A stretch of DNA of 64,000 bases from Anaerolineales bacterium. GTDB lineage: Bacteria; Chloroflexota; Anaerolineae; 4572-78; J111. Location: the NCBI GenBank assembly GCA_020634935.1, contig JACKAT010000004.1, positions 1-64,000 of the forward strand. Direction: 5' to 3'. Made by a program: the position numbers and the translations under genes. Position 1 is the first letter of the stretch. Each line of letters opens with the position of its first letter. The notes beneath the pieces are model-generated. The model was not told the DNA's origin, made no database searches, and worked only from the letters and a program-made list of their open reading frames with translations. Below are positions 16,328-24,271 of this stretch, one piece after another.

Positions 16328-17455
16328 ATGTCAAACACGATTCAAGCTGAATACGAACAATTAGAAGGCATTGCCGGAACTTTTGGCAAAGAAGCCGATA
16401 GCAGTACGACAATGACCACGCAGGTCCGCAAAAGCTATGAGGCCTTAAAGAACGGCGGCTGGCTGGGCCGGGGCGCCGACGCCTTTTTTAGTGAAATGGA
16501 CGGCGAAATTCTACCCGCCCTGGAACGCTTTTTGGCGGCGTTGGAGCAAGGCCAGGGTGTTACCCGCGAGATTGTCGGCCAGATTCACCAGGCTGAAGAG
16601 GAAGCGGCCGGCCTGTTTAAAGGCAACGGCGCGGCCTCGACGGGTGGCGTTGGCGCTGCCGGTGAAGCCGCCGCTGGGGCCGGTGGAGCCGGCGCAACCG
16701 GCGGCGCGACCCCCTCCGGCGGGTCAGGCGGCTTCGCCGGCGCAACAGCCACGGCTGAGGGCTCAACAACGGTAGGGCCGGATTTGGTTAAAGAGGGTCT
16801 TAGGGCGGCGAGTACGGCGCGGAAAGTCATTTCGGGCGTTAAAGATTTATCTGAGCTGACAACCCTGTCCGGGGCAGACCGAGTGGCGGCTCTGGGCAAA
16901 AGCCTAGGCTTTAAAGCGGTGGGGGGCGGGCTTACGGGGACCACGGCTTTCTTAAACGCGCTTGATAAAGATGTCAGTACGCCGGCCGCCGTTGTCGATG
17001 GCGCGGCCAATGGGGCGCTCAGTTTCGTTGGGCTGGACCCGTCTAAACTTTCATCGCTGAGAAGTGGGGTCGGGGTTACGTCGGCCGTTACATCGATTGT
17101 TCACAACGTCACCAGCTCGCTTTTTCCGGACGCGGCCAAATACACGGCTATCGCCAACGACGTCATGCCCGACCAAGTGGCCGGTAAATTGATCAGCAAC
17201 GCCGTCCATACGTACGACGCGCTCATCCGGGGCGATACGGACCGGGTTATTCAACAGCAGGAAAGATTGTTGAACGGCGAATACGGCGAGGTTCTGCGCG
17301 GCTACGCCATGGCCACGGAAACCGTCGGCGCGCTGATCACCGGCGATGATGACGCTTTGAACAACATTTCCGAAGCCGCCGCTGCCGGTAAGTTAGGTCC
17401 AGTGGCTGAATTTGGCGACTGGCTGGGCGGCAAAGTGTACGATATATTCAATTAA
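16328..17455 (+). CDS. WXG100 protein with a distinct globular C-terminal region
   Basis: The first ~102 residues form a WXG100 domain (W45) differing from the preceding protein at only about ten positions. A Gly/Ala/Thr-rich linker (~103-150) follows. Then comes a region of about 225 residues rich in small and hydrophobic residues (KVISGVKDLSELTTLSGADR, FLNALDKDVSTPAAVVDGAA, GRxY-free, ending GDWLGGKVYDIFN). The arrangement resembles WXG/LXG-headed effectors that carry a C-terminal activity domain. I recognise no catalytic motif, so effector status is only a hypothesis. The small gene directly downstream could be a partner or immunity gene. The ribosome binding site is TGGAG. Confidence 0.8.
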   Translation: MSNTIQAEYEQLEGIAGTFGKEADSSTTMTTQVRKSYEALKNGGWLGRGADAFFSEMDGEILPALERFLAALEQGQGVTREIVGQIHQAEEEAAGLFKGNGAASTGGVGAAGEAAAGAGGAGATGGATPSGGSGGFAGATATAEGSTTVGPDLVKEGLRAASTARKVISGVKDLSELTTLSGADRVAALGKSLGFKAVGGGLTGTTAFLNALDKDVSTPAAVVDGAANGALSFVGLDPSKLSSLRSGVGVTSAVTSIVHNVTSSLFPDAAKYTAIANDVMPDQVAGKLISNAVHTYDALIRGDTDRVIQQQERLLNGEYGEVLRGYAMATETVGALITGDDDALNNISEAAAAGKLGPVAEFGDWLGGKVYDIFN

Positions 17456-17485
17456 ACTGAGGCCCAAAGAGAAAGGACAAATCTC

Positions 17486-17818
17486 ATGTATTTAGAACTA
17501 TTAACCACCGCCACCGCGATTCAACAAGACCTGGTGACCGCTTATACCCAAACCGATCGCCTGGCCGAAGTGGGGCAGTATTTCCGGGCGCTAAATATGG
17601 CCACGGTCCTGTTTTTCGAGCAGGTTGAGCCGCCGGCGGCCTGCCGCGAGGTCCACACGGCGTTTTTGAACTGGCAAAAGCTGGGCCAGGCCGCCCTGGC
17701 TGAAGAGATTGCCGCCGGGGAGCCGGTTGAAACCGAAACAACCCGCCGCTATGTGGCGGCCAGCCAGGAATTTACCAGGGCAATGGCCGCCTTTGCCGAG
17801 ACAGTTCAGGCGGTTTAA
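17486..17818 (+). CDS. Small helical protein of unknown function
   Basis: A 110-residue predicted all-helical protein without a signal peptide, membrane helix or recognisable family. It starts 30 bases after the tailed WXG100 gene with AAAGGA upstream, so it is probably the last gene of the secretion transcript. Position and size would fit an immunity protein, a chaperone or another WXG100-sized subunit. It lacks a W-x-G turn and the conserved HxxEEExA tail, so I do not call it WXG100. Confidence 0.65.
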   Translation: MYLELLTTATAIQQDLVTAYTQTDRLAEVGQYFRALNMATVLFFEQVEPPAACREVHTAFLNWQKLGQAALAEEIAAGEPVETETTRRYVAASQEFTRAMAAFAETVQAV

Positions 17819-18050
17819 TTGACTTAGGGATCACCCATTAAATAACTTGAGCAATCGGGCAGGAGATTGGAGATTAGAGATAGGGAGATTGGCCTAAAAA
17901 ATCTTCTGATCTCCATCTTCAGTATTGTTGAAGTTATTTAATCGCCATTCCGAGAAGAAGTAACTTCAGGTTGTAGGATGGCGTTAGCCACGGCTTTGAT
18001 CAGCGCCGCTAATGAAGGTTAAGAAAATAAACGGGGTACGCCGGGCCAAA

Positions 18051-18168
18051 AAGCGCGAGGCTGAAGCCATCGCGCTGAGAGAACGAAGGGCGCTGAAGCG
18101 CCCTACTCTGGCGCAACCATAGCCCGACAGGGCTTCGCTCTCTCAGCGCGGGTCTTTAGGCCCGTGCT
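18051..18168. repeat. Dispersed palindromic repeat, family B, copy 2 (inverted)
   Basis: About 118 bp, matching copy 1 (3141-3258) when read on the other strand, with most differences in the central part. The two copies are inverted with respect to each other and flank the segment from the ATPase gene to the end of the secretion locus. Confidence 0.85.
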
Positions 18169-18235
18169 GCGGGGGACGGCCCGTTTGTATGCCGATTAAA
18201 TTCTTGATCGTCATAAGCGGTTACTACGAACGGGG

Positions 18236-18274
18236 CAAACAAAAAGCCCCACGTTCAGCACTCGAACGCGGGGC
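18236..18274 (-). terminator. Rho-independent terminator of pckA
   Basis: On the minus strand a GC-rich stem is formed by 18264-18274 and 18246-18256 (GCCCCGCGTTC against GAACGTGGGGC) with a 7-base loop. It is followed at once by TTTTTGTTT (18245 downward). It sits 38 bases past the pckA stop codon. Confidence 0.9.
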
Positions 18275-18312
18275 GATTTGACTGATAAACTGACGAGTCT
18301 AACGTTAGCCGA

Positions 18313-19899
18313 TTAGACTTTAGGACCGGCGTTGATAATCGCTTCGCTGCTGCCGGCTTTGTACTTTTCAAAGTTCTGAATGAAGAGGTTGGCCAGCTTG
18401 AGCGCCTGTTTGTCGTAGGCATCTTTGTCGGCCCAGGTGTTTTTGGGTACAAGCACTTCCGAAGGCACATTCGGGCAGGAAGTGGGGACGTGCAGGCCAA
18501 AGATGGGGTCCTCAACAAACTCGACATCGTTTAACGTGCCGTCATGGATAGCGTCGATGATGGACCGGGTGTGCTTGAGGCTCATCCGGGAGCCGACGCC
18601 GTGCGGGCCGCCGGTCCAGCCGGTGTTGACCAGCCAGGCTTTAGCGCCGTAGGTTTCCATCTTCTCGGCCAACTGCTCGGCATATTTGCTGGGGTGCCAG
18701 ACGATAAACGCCGCGCCAAAGCAGGCAGAGAAGGTGGCTTCCGGATCGGTCACGCCCACTTCGGTGCCGGCCACCTTGGCGGTGTAGCCGCTGATGAAGT
18801 GATACATCGCTTGCTCCGGCGTCAGCTTGCTGACCGGCGGCAATACGCCGAAAGCATCAGCCGTCAACAGGATGATGTTTTGGGGATGCCCGCCCACGCA
18901 CGGAATCTTGGCGTTCGGGATGAATTCAATCGGGTACGAAGCCCGGGTGTTTTGGGTAATGGTCGTATCGTGATAATCAACTTCGTGGGTTTCATCAGCA
19001 TAGACCACGTTTTCCAGCACCGTACCGAAGCGAATCGCCCCATAAATTTCCGGCTCTTTTTCAGCCGACAGGTCGATGGCCTTAGCATAGCAGCCGCCTT
19101 CGATGTTGAAAACGCCGTCATCCGACCAGCAGTGCTCGTCATCGCCAATGAGTTGGCGGCGTTGGTCGGCGGAGAGGGTGGTCTTGCCTGTACCGGACAG
19201 CCCAAAGAAGAGCGACACATCGCCGTCTTCCCCTTCGTTGGCCGAGCAGTGCATCGACAGCACGCCCTTCTTCGGCATAATGTAGTTCATTACGGTGAAG
19301 ACACCCTTCTTCATTTCACCGGCATACTCGGTTCCCAGGATAACGAACTCTTGTTTTTCAAAGGAGAGATCAACGCTGGTTTTGGAGGTCATGCCGGTGG
19401 TCAGGCGGTTGGCCGGGAACTGCCCGCCGTTGAAAACGACGTAATCCGGCTCGCCAAATGCGGCCAGCTCTTCATCGGATGGGCGAATGAGCATATTCCA
19501 CATAAACAAGGCGTGGTACGGCCGGGTGCAGATGATCCGGACCTTGATGCGCTCTTTCGGATCCCAGCCGGCAAATCCATCGACTACATAGAGTCGGCCG
19601 AGCGTATTCAGATAATCAACGGCTCGCTCGCGGTTGATGTTGAAGGTCGTCTCGTCGATAGCGACGTTGACCTTACCCCACCAGATATCATCTTGCGAGT
19701 CAGGATGCTTGACCACGCGCTTATCTGTGGGGCTGCGCCCCGTTTTGTCGCCGGAGCGAACCATCAAGGCGCCCACATCGGAAATGGCGGCTTCCGGCTC
19801 ATAGGCGAGCGCCTCTTGATAGAGAACCGGCGGTCTGGCATTACGGATAATAGTAGTAACGTTAATACCATACTGCTTTAGCGTAAAACTATCAGACAT
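18313..19899 (-). CDS. pckA: Phosphoenolpyruvate carboxykinase (ATP)
   Basis: Converts oxaloacetate and ATP to phosphoenolpyruvate, ADP and CO2, the first committed step of gluconeogenesis. The 528-residue length matches the ATP-using bacterial family. It has the kinase-1 P-loop GLSGTGKTTLSAD, the following metal-binding GDDEHCWSDDGVFNIEGG, the N-terminal RSGDKTGRSPTDKR and the late YTAKVAGTE. The reading frame stays open upstream to 20091, but the ATG at 19899 is preceded by GGGAG at the right distance and gives the family N terminus. The promoter at 20063-20091 gives a leader of about 155 bases. The gene stands alone, closed by a strong terminator. Confidence 0.97.
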   Translation of the reverse strand: MSDSFTLKQYGINVTTIIRNARPPVLYQEALAYEPEAAISDVGALMVRSGDKTGRSPTDKRVVKHPDSQDDIWWGKVNVAIDETTFNINRERAVDYLNTLGRLYVVDGFAGWDPKERIKVRIICTRPYHALFMWNMLIRPSDEELAAFGEPDYVVFNGGQFPANRLTTGMTSKTSVDLSFEKQEFVILGTEYAGEMKKGVFTVMNYIMPKKGVLSMHCSANEGEDGDVSLFFGLSGTGKTTLSADQRRQLIGDDEHCWSDDGVFNIEGGCYAKAIDLSAEKEPEIYGAIRFGTVLENVVYADETHEVDYHDTTITQNTRASYPIEFIPNAKIPCVGGHPQNIILLTADAFGVLPPVSKLTPEQAMYHFISGYTAKVAGTEVGVTDPEATFSACFGAAFIVWHPSKYAEQLAEKMETYGAKAWLVNTGWTGGPHGVGSRMSLKHTRSIIDAIHDGTLNDVEFVEDPIFGLHVPTSCPNVPSEVLVPKNTWADKDAYDKQALKLANLFIQNFEKYKAGSSEAIINAGPKV

Positions 19900-20062
19900 A
19901 AAACTCTCCCTTTCTAGAGATAGGTTAATTGACGCTTGTTGGAGGCCAAGCGTCGGTTTAAACAAACACTCTCTCAAACCACGTTTCAGAGAAAAAGTGA
20001 TCCTCGTAGATTGTGGCTGACGGCATAGTTCTCCTAAACTATTAGCCGAAAGATACGTAGCC

Positions 20063-20091
20063 ATTATAACGTCAGTAATGGCTCGACGCAA
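20063..20091 (-). promoter_or_regulatory. Sigma-70-type promoter of pckA
   Basis: On the minus strand TTGCGT (20091-20086) is followed after 17 bases by a perfect TATAAT (20068-20063). Transcription would start near 20056 and run into pckA. A near-consensus -10, ideal spacing and the absence of a competing gene make this the best promoter call in the window. Confidence 0.75.
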
Positions 20092-20645
20092 ATCGATTTC
20101 CGAGCAACTTGATGATTTGCTACCTACAGTACGTAAAGCTAAGATACGGTTTAAGATTTTGAGTAATCACCGGACTTGACGGGTTTTCAAACGCTAGCTT
20201 TGGCTAAATTTTTTCCGATCGAACCGGTTTGTTCCCTCCCCCATCAGGCTGAAACCGGTCAGGGCTTGCAGTTAACTTTTTGTTTGAAGGAAGTCTGACC
20301 GTCTCGATTGAGACGACAGCGAGAATAAAAATTTATTGGAGCGACAAGGCTGGCTTTGTCATCCACATTGGGGTCAAAGTAAACTTTGACGCTCCAGCTC
20401 GTTATTTTCAAGGGAGCGCGACAGAACCTCGGTACAGCACCGACAATGAAAATATCCGTAGGACAAACTTAAGTTTGTCCTACAGCTCTTATTTTCAGAG
20501 GAGTCGAACAGTCCTTACAGGACGACACCGACGATGAAAATGTCATGGCGAGCGAAGCGAAGCCATCTCCCTCGGCGTAGGGACGGCTTCGCTCCTTCGT
20601 CGCTCGCCGTGACATGCCCAATCTTTATTTTCAGAGGAGCTAATA
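20092..20645. other. Long leader of the alpha-glucosidase gene
   Basis: No gene is supported; open frames at 20280-20809 run through repeats. It contains a family A repeat (20338-20395), a small palindrome ending GTTTGTCCTAC (20457-20482) and a family G repeat (20542-20613). Between them a phrase similar to TTATTTTCAGAGGAG occurs three times (about 20402, 20489 and 20624). The last copy supplies the ribosome binding site. Confidence 0.75.
20338..20613. repeat. Stack of three different palindromic repeats
   Basis: In order: a family A double hairpin (20338-20395), a TAGGACAAACTT/AAGTTTGTCCTA palindrome (20457-20482), and a family G element (20542-20613) with ends GTCATGGCGAGCG/CGCTCGCCGTGAC. 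A second family G copy is at 63265-63338. Confidence 0.85.
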
Positions 20646-22337
20646 ATGAAGAAGGCATGGTGGAAAGAAAGTGTGGTTTATCAAATTTACCCGCGCAGTT
20701 TCAACGACAGCAACGGCGACGGCATTGGCGACCTGCGGGGGATTATCCAGAAGCTCGACTATCTCAAGGAGTTGGGCATCGATGTCATCTGGCTGTCGCC
20801 CGTTTATAAATCGCCCAATGACGACAACGGCTATGACATCAGCGACTACCAGGCCATTATGGACGAGTTCGGCGCGCTGGCCGATTGGGAGGAGCTGCTG
20901 GCCGAGATGCACCAGCGCGGCCTCAAGCTGGTGATGGACCTGGTGGTTAACCACACCTCCGACGAGCATCCCTGGTTTCAAGCCTCGCGCCAATCCAAAG
21001 ACAATCCCTATCGCGATTACTACATCTGGCGACCGCCTCGGCAAGGCGGCGAGCCGAACAACTGGGGCTCCTTCTTCAGCGGCTCGGCCTGGCAGTTCGA
21101 CGAACGGACGGGCGACTATTATCTGCACCTGTTTTCCAAAAAGCAGCCGGACCTAAATTGGGAAAATCCGCAGGTGCGCCGGGCGGTGTATGAGATGATG
21201 CACTGGTGGCTGCAAAAGGGCGTCGATGGTTTCCGCATGGATGTGATCAATATGATCTCCAAAACGCCCGGCCTGCCGGACGCGCCGGTGGTCAGTAACC
21301 ATCGCTACCAGTTTGGCGGTCTTTATTTTATTAACGGGCCGCGCATGTTGGAATTTTTGGGCGAGATGAAGCGCGAGGTGCTGTCCCACTACGATATTAT
21401 GACCGTGGGCGAGACGCCGCTGGTGACGACCCACAACGGCATCGAGATCACCCACGAGGAGACGGGGGTGTTGAATATGCTGTTCCAATTCGAGCATATG
21501 GACATCGATGCTGACGTCGGCGGCGCGTCGTCTCGCTGGAGTGTGAAGCCCTGGCGGCTGGTCGAGCTAAAGCAGATTATGACCCGCTGGCAAAAAGATT
21601 TGGCGGACGGCGGCTGGAACAGCATCTACTTGACCAACCACGACCAGCCGCGGCCCGTCTCCCGCTTCGGCAACGACGGCCCGTACCGGGTCGAGTCGGC
21701 CAAGCTGCTGGCCACGTTCACCCACATGCTGCAAGGCACGCCCTACATCTATCAAGGCGAAGAGATCGGCATGACCAATGTCGCCTTTGACTCGATTGAC
21801 GATTATCGGGACATCGAGGCGCTGAATATGTATCATGAATTGGTGACAGAGGGCGGCGCGGCGGCTCAGGACGTGCTGGCCATCCTCCACGCCAAAAGCC
21901 GCGATAACGCCCGCACGCCGGTGCAGTGGGACGACAGCCCTCAGGCCGGCTTCACCACCGGTGAACCGTGGATTAAAGTCAATCCCAACTATACGGCGAT
22001 TAACGTTCAGCAAGCATTGGCCGACCCGAACTCGATTTTCTACTACTACCAGCAGCTCATCCGCCTGCGCCGGGAGAACCCGGTCATTGTTTACGGCCGG
22101 TACGACCTTATTCTGGACGACCACGAAGAAATCTACGCCTTCACCCGCACCCTGGACGACGACCGCCTGCTGGTCATCCTCAACTTCCGCGAGACGACGC
22201 CGCTGTTCAGCCTGCCGGCCGAAATTCAATTTACCGGCCAAGAACTGCTCATCAGCAACTACGCGGTCGATGCGGCTGAAGCTATTCGCTCGCTGACGCT
22301 GCGGCCGTTTGAGGCGCGAGTTTACCGGCTGCGATAG
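20646..22337 (+). CDS. GH13 alpha-glucosidase / oligo-1,6-glucosidase-like
   Basis: A 563-residue cytosolic glycoside hydrolase of the alpha-amylase family; there is no signal peptide. The N terminus WWKESVVYQIYPRSFNDSNG is typical of oligo-1,6-glucosidases and related alpha-glucosidases. The four conserved regions are visible: DLVVNH near residue 98, GFRMDVIN with nucleophile D199, VGETP with acid/base E256, and LTNHDQPR with D333. It would hydrolyse alpha-linked maltose- or isomaltose-type oligosaccharides from the non-reducing end. Exact linkage preference, or trehalose- or sucrose-related activity, cannot be told from sequence. The start follows GAGG in a repeated leader phrase. No sugar transporter lies beside it. 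Confidence 0.93.
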   Translation: MKKAWWKESVVYQIYPRSFNDSNGDGIGDLRGIIQKLDYLKELGIDVIWLSPVYKSPNDDNGYDISDYQAIMDEFGALADWEELLAEMHQRGLKLVMDLVVNHTSDEHPWFQASRQSKDNPYRDYYIWRPPRQGGEPNNWGSFFSGSAWQFDERTGDYYLHLFSKKQPDLNWENPQVRRAVYEMMHWWLQKGVDGFRMDVINMISKTPGLPDAPVVSNHRYQFGGLYFINGPRMLEFLGEMKREVLSHYDIMTVGETPLVTTHNGIEITHEETGVLNMLFQFEHMDIDADVGGASSRWSVKPWRLVELKQIMTRWQKDLADGGWNSIYLTNHDQPRPVSRFGNDGPYRVESAKLLATFTHMLQGTPYIYQGEEIGMTNVAFDSIDDYRDIEALNMYHELVTEGGAAAQDVLAILHAKSRDNARTPVQWDDSPQAGFTTGEPWIKVNPNYTAINVQQALADPNSIFYYYQQLIRLRRENPVIVYGRYDLILDDHEEIYAFTRTLDDDRLLVILNFRETTPLFSLPAEIQFTGQELLISNYAVDAAEAIRSLTLRPFEARVYRLR

Positions 22338-22441
22338 GGGATTTGAGGGGACGTTTGTTAGGTTGGGTGTCTCAAATTGCCGCCGGATGTCCCGGTTGGG
22401 GGGTAGGGGGTAGGTAGTCGGGATTAAGGGGGCAAAATGGA

Positions 22442-22518
22442 CAGAATTAACAAGATTTACAAGATTTTGTTGGCCAAAAACTTCAAAATCTTGGTTATCT
22501 TGTTAATCCTGTCTAAAA
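22442..22518. repeat. Imperfect palindrome downstream of alpha-glucosidase
   Basis: GACAGAATTAACAAGAT and AAGATTTTG on the left pair with CAAAATCTT and ATCTTGTTAATCCTGTC on the right, around a short centre. The words resemble the internal part of the mobile element at 32314-32462, so this may be a derivative of that element. It could also act as a transcription terminator in either direction. Confidence 0.65.
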
Positions 22519-22529
22519 TTTCTACGAAG

Positions 22530-22945
22530 AACGTCCTCTCAGCAACTTTTTCGACCTGCCGCTAACCCGGAACATCTTCTCAGCAACTTTGGCGATGTCT
22601 CACCCACAAAGAACATCTTCCCGGCAACTTTTTCGACGTTCCGCCAGCCCAGAACATCGTCTCGGCAACTTTTTCGACGTCCGGCTAGCCCGGAACATCC
22701 TCCCGGTAACTTTGGCGACCTGCCGCTAGCCCGGAACGTCGTCTCAGCAACTTTGGCGACCTGCCGCTAGCCCGGAACGTCGTCTCGGTAACTTTGGCGA
22801 TGTTCCGCTAGCCCGGAACGTCGTCTCGGTAACTTTGGCGATGTTCCGCTAGCCCGGAACGTCGTCTCAGCAACTTTTTCGACGTTACGCGAACCCGGAA
22901 CATTTTCTCAGTAGCTTTTACGCTGTCTCACCAACTCGGGACATC
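22530..22945. repeat. 41-bp noncoding tandem repeat (about ten units)
   Basis: About ten degenerate units of a 41-bp sequence, with consensus words GGAACGTCGTCTCGGTAACT, TTGGCGATGTTCCGCTAGCCC. The best-preserved units are near 22735-22870. Units alternate between TTTGGCGA and TTTTTCGA and between CTCGG and CTCAG. The period is not a multiple of three and stops occur, so it is noncoding. The nearest downstream gene (23097) starts about 150 bases later. Confidence 0.9.
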
Positions 22946-23096
22946 GGTTCAACGGCTCTTAGGGTCATCGATTAACCGAAACGAAAAATTGGGCCGCCGG
23001 TAGACTTCCTTTTTAAGAGCGGTTATAATGATTCTAACCAATTGAATACCTCTTCATCTTAGCCACTGATATCTGGAACTCGAAAGGAAACTTCTG

Positions 23097-23846
23097 ATGC
23101 TGAAACTGGCGCTTGATAACAACAGCCTCTATCATGTTTTTGTGCCTGACATTGATCACCCGGTGGAGTTGCTTAATCTGGGCGACGCATTTTTGAGCTA
23201 CGACCGGACGCTGCCGCCGGAGGAACAGTCGCCGCTGGCGCCCTATTTGGCCGCGCTGTTAGGCGGCTGTGCGCCCCTCCAGGATAATTTTTACCACAGC
23301 GAAGCCCAACGCTCCATCGCCTCGGAAAAGGTCAAGGCGTTAGAAACGGAACTCCGCCAGACCCTTAAACTCATCCAACAGCAGTTAAAGACTAAATATT
23401 GGACGACCCCGGCCCAGGCTGAAAACTGGGGCTTTGAAATGAACCACGCCACCGGCAACATTATGCTGCCGGACACCCCCCGAGCGCGCTGGCGGGCCTT
23501 AAGCCAATACATCACCCAAGAAGAGAGCCGCCCGCCCGCCGACCGTTTCCCCGCCCCCGATTTAGCCCGGCTGATCGAACTGCGCCGGCAGATCATCCTC
23601 AATCGCCGCATCCGCAAAGCCAACCGCGCCCAACGCAAGATGAGCCGCGTCTCCCGCGACGCTCTGCTGCAACACCTCAGAGACGTCCTACGGGTGGCTT
23701 GTGCGATCATCATCCTCCTCCAGTTTGACCACACCATTACGCCCGATCTGCAAAAGTGGGGTTTTGAGGTGGTCAAGCGGCCGTGTAAGACGAAAGCTCG
23801 CGTCCAGGAGAAGGCGGAGGGGGTTGTTGAGGAGGGCGGGAGTTAA
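23097..23846 (+). CDS. Hypothetical protein with two WGFE segments
   Basis: A 249-residue soluble protein of no recognised family. A helical, charged centre includes a coiled-coil-like stretch (~65-105) and a basic arginine-rich segment (~165-200, RRQIILNRRIRKANRAQRKM). Two similar phrases, ENWGFEMNHATGNI near 117 and QKWGFEVVKRP near 218, suggest an internal duplication of a short structural unit. The basic segment could bind nucleic acid, but this is speculation. The start follows AAAGGA. The 41-bp tandem repeat upstream and the AT-rich accessory genes downstream place it at the edge of the variable region. Confidence 0.7.
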   Translation: MLKLALDNNSLYHVFVPDIDHPVELLNLGDAFLSYDRTLPPEEQSPLAPYLAALLGGCAPLQDNFYHSEAQRSIASEKVKALETELRQTLKLIQQQLKTKYWTTPAQAENWGFEMNHATGNIMLPDTPRARWRALSQYITQEESRPPADRFPAPDLARLIELRRQIILNRRIRKANRAQRKMSRVSRDALLQHLRDVLRVACAIIILLQFDHTITPDLQKWGFEVVKRPCKTKARVQEKAEGVVEEGGS

Positions 23847-24271
23847 GATTAACGCTAATGTCGGAAGAGACGCAAGAGACGCCAACGCCCAATTTTGATC
23901 ATTCAAGGCATTGGCGTTTTTTGCGTTTTATTGATTTGCTCGAAACCTAAGCTCTTTAAGAGCTAGATGTAATAGGTTTTGCCCCTTAATCCCTAATTCC
24001 TACCCCCTACCCCCGTCCCACTGGTAGCTTTAGTTAACGTAGTACTATTGATAAAGTTTTTGGTTTGTGTGATAATAGGTCTAGGGAAGTGTTGGAAGGT
24101 TTTAATAGTAACAAAGTGTCGACCAATATTTGACTCAGGTCTAGTTCAACAAAAATATAGCAACTTAAAACCCAAAAAGAGATTTATATCTGAGATAACT
24201 ATTAACCATTTGATACATCTCTCTTCCCTGATACCAAAAAAGTGCTCTTTTTTGAGGTTAACATTGATGAG
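23847..24271. other. AT-rich gap at the start of the accessory region
   Basis: Base composition falls sharply here. A short hairpin-like stretch at 23870-23925 (ACGCAAGAGACGCCAACGCC with GGCGTTTTTTGCGTTTTA) may end the preceding gene. An open frame at 24048-24287 has no family resemblance and no ribosome binding site; I do not call it. Confidence 0.5.

Larger units (their letters stand above)
17819..18312. other. Gap with palindromic repeats between convergent genes
   Basis: No gene is seen between the convergent small helical gene and pckA. At 17862-17930 lies a degenerate inverted repeat built from GGAGATTGG/GATCTCC-type words, similar to one at 53986-54057. The second half holds family B copy 2 and the pckA terminator, listed separately. 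Confidence 0.7.

Noticed and set aside
18544..19881. 445-residue open frame on the + strand
   Set aside because: It lies entirely antisense to pckA, follows its codon structure and matches no family.
22530..22945. CRISPR array
   Set aside because: The 41-bp units are directly adjacent and degenerate throughout; there are no unique spacers and no cas genes.
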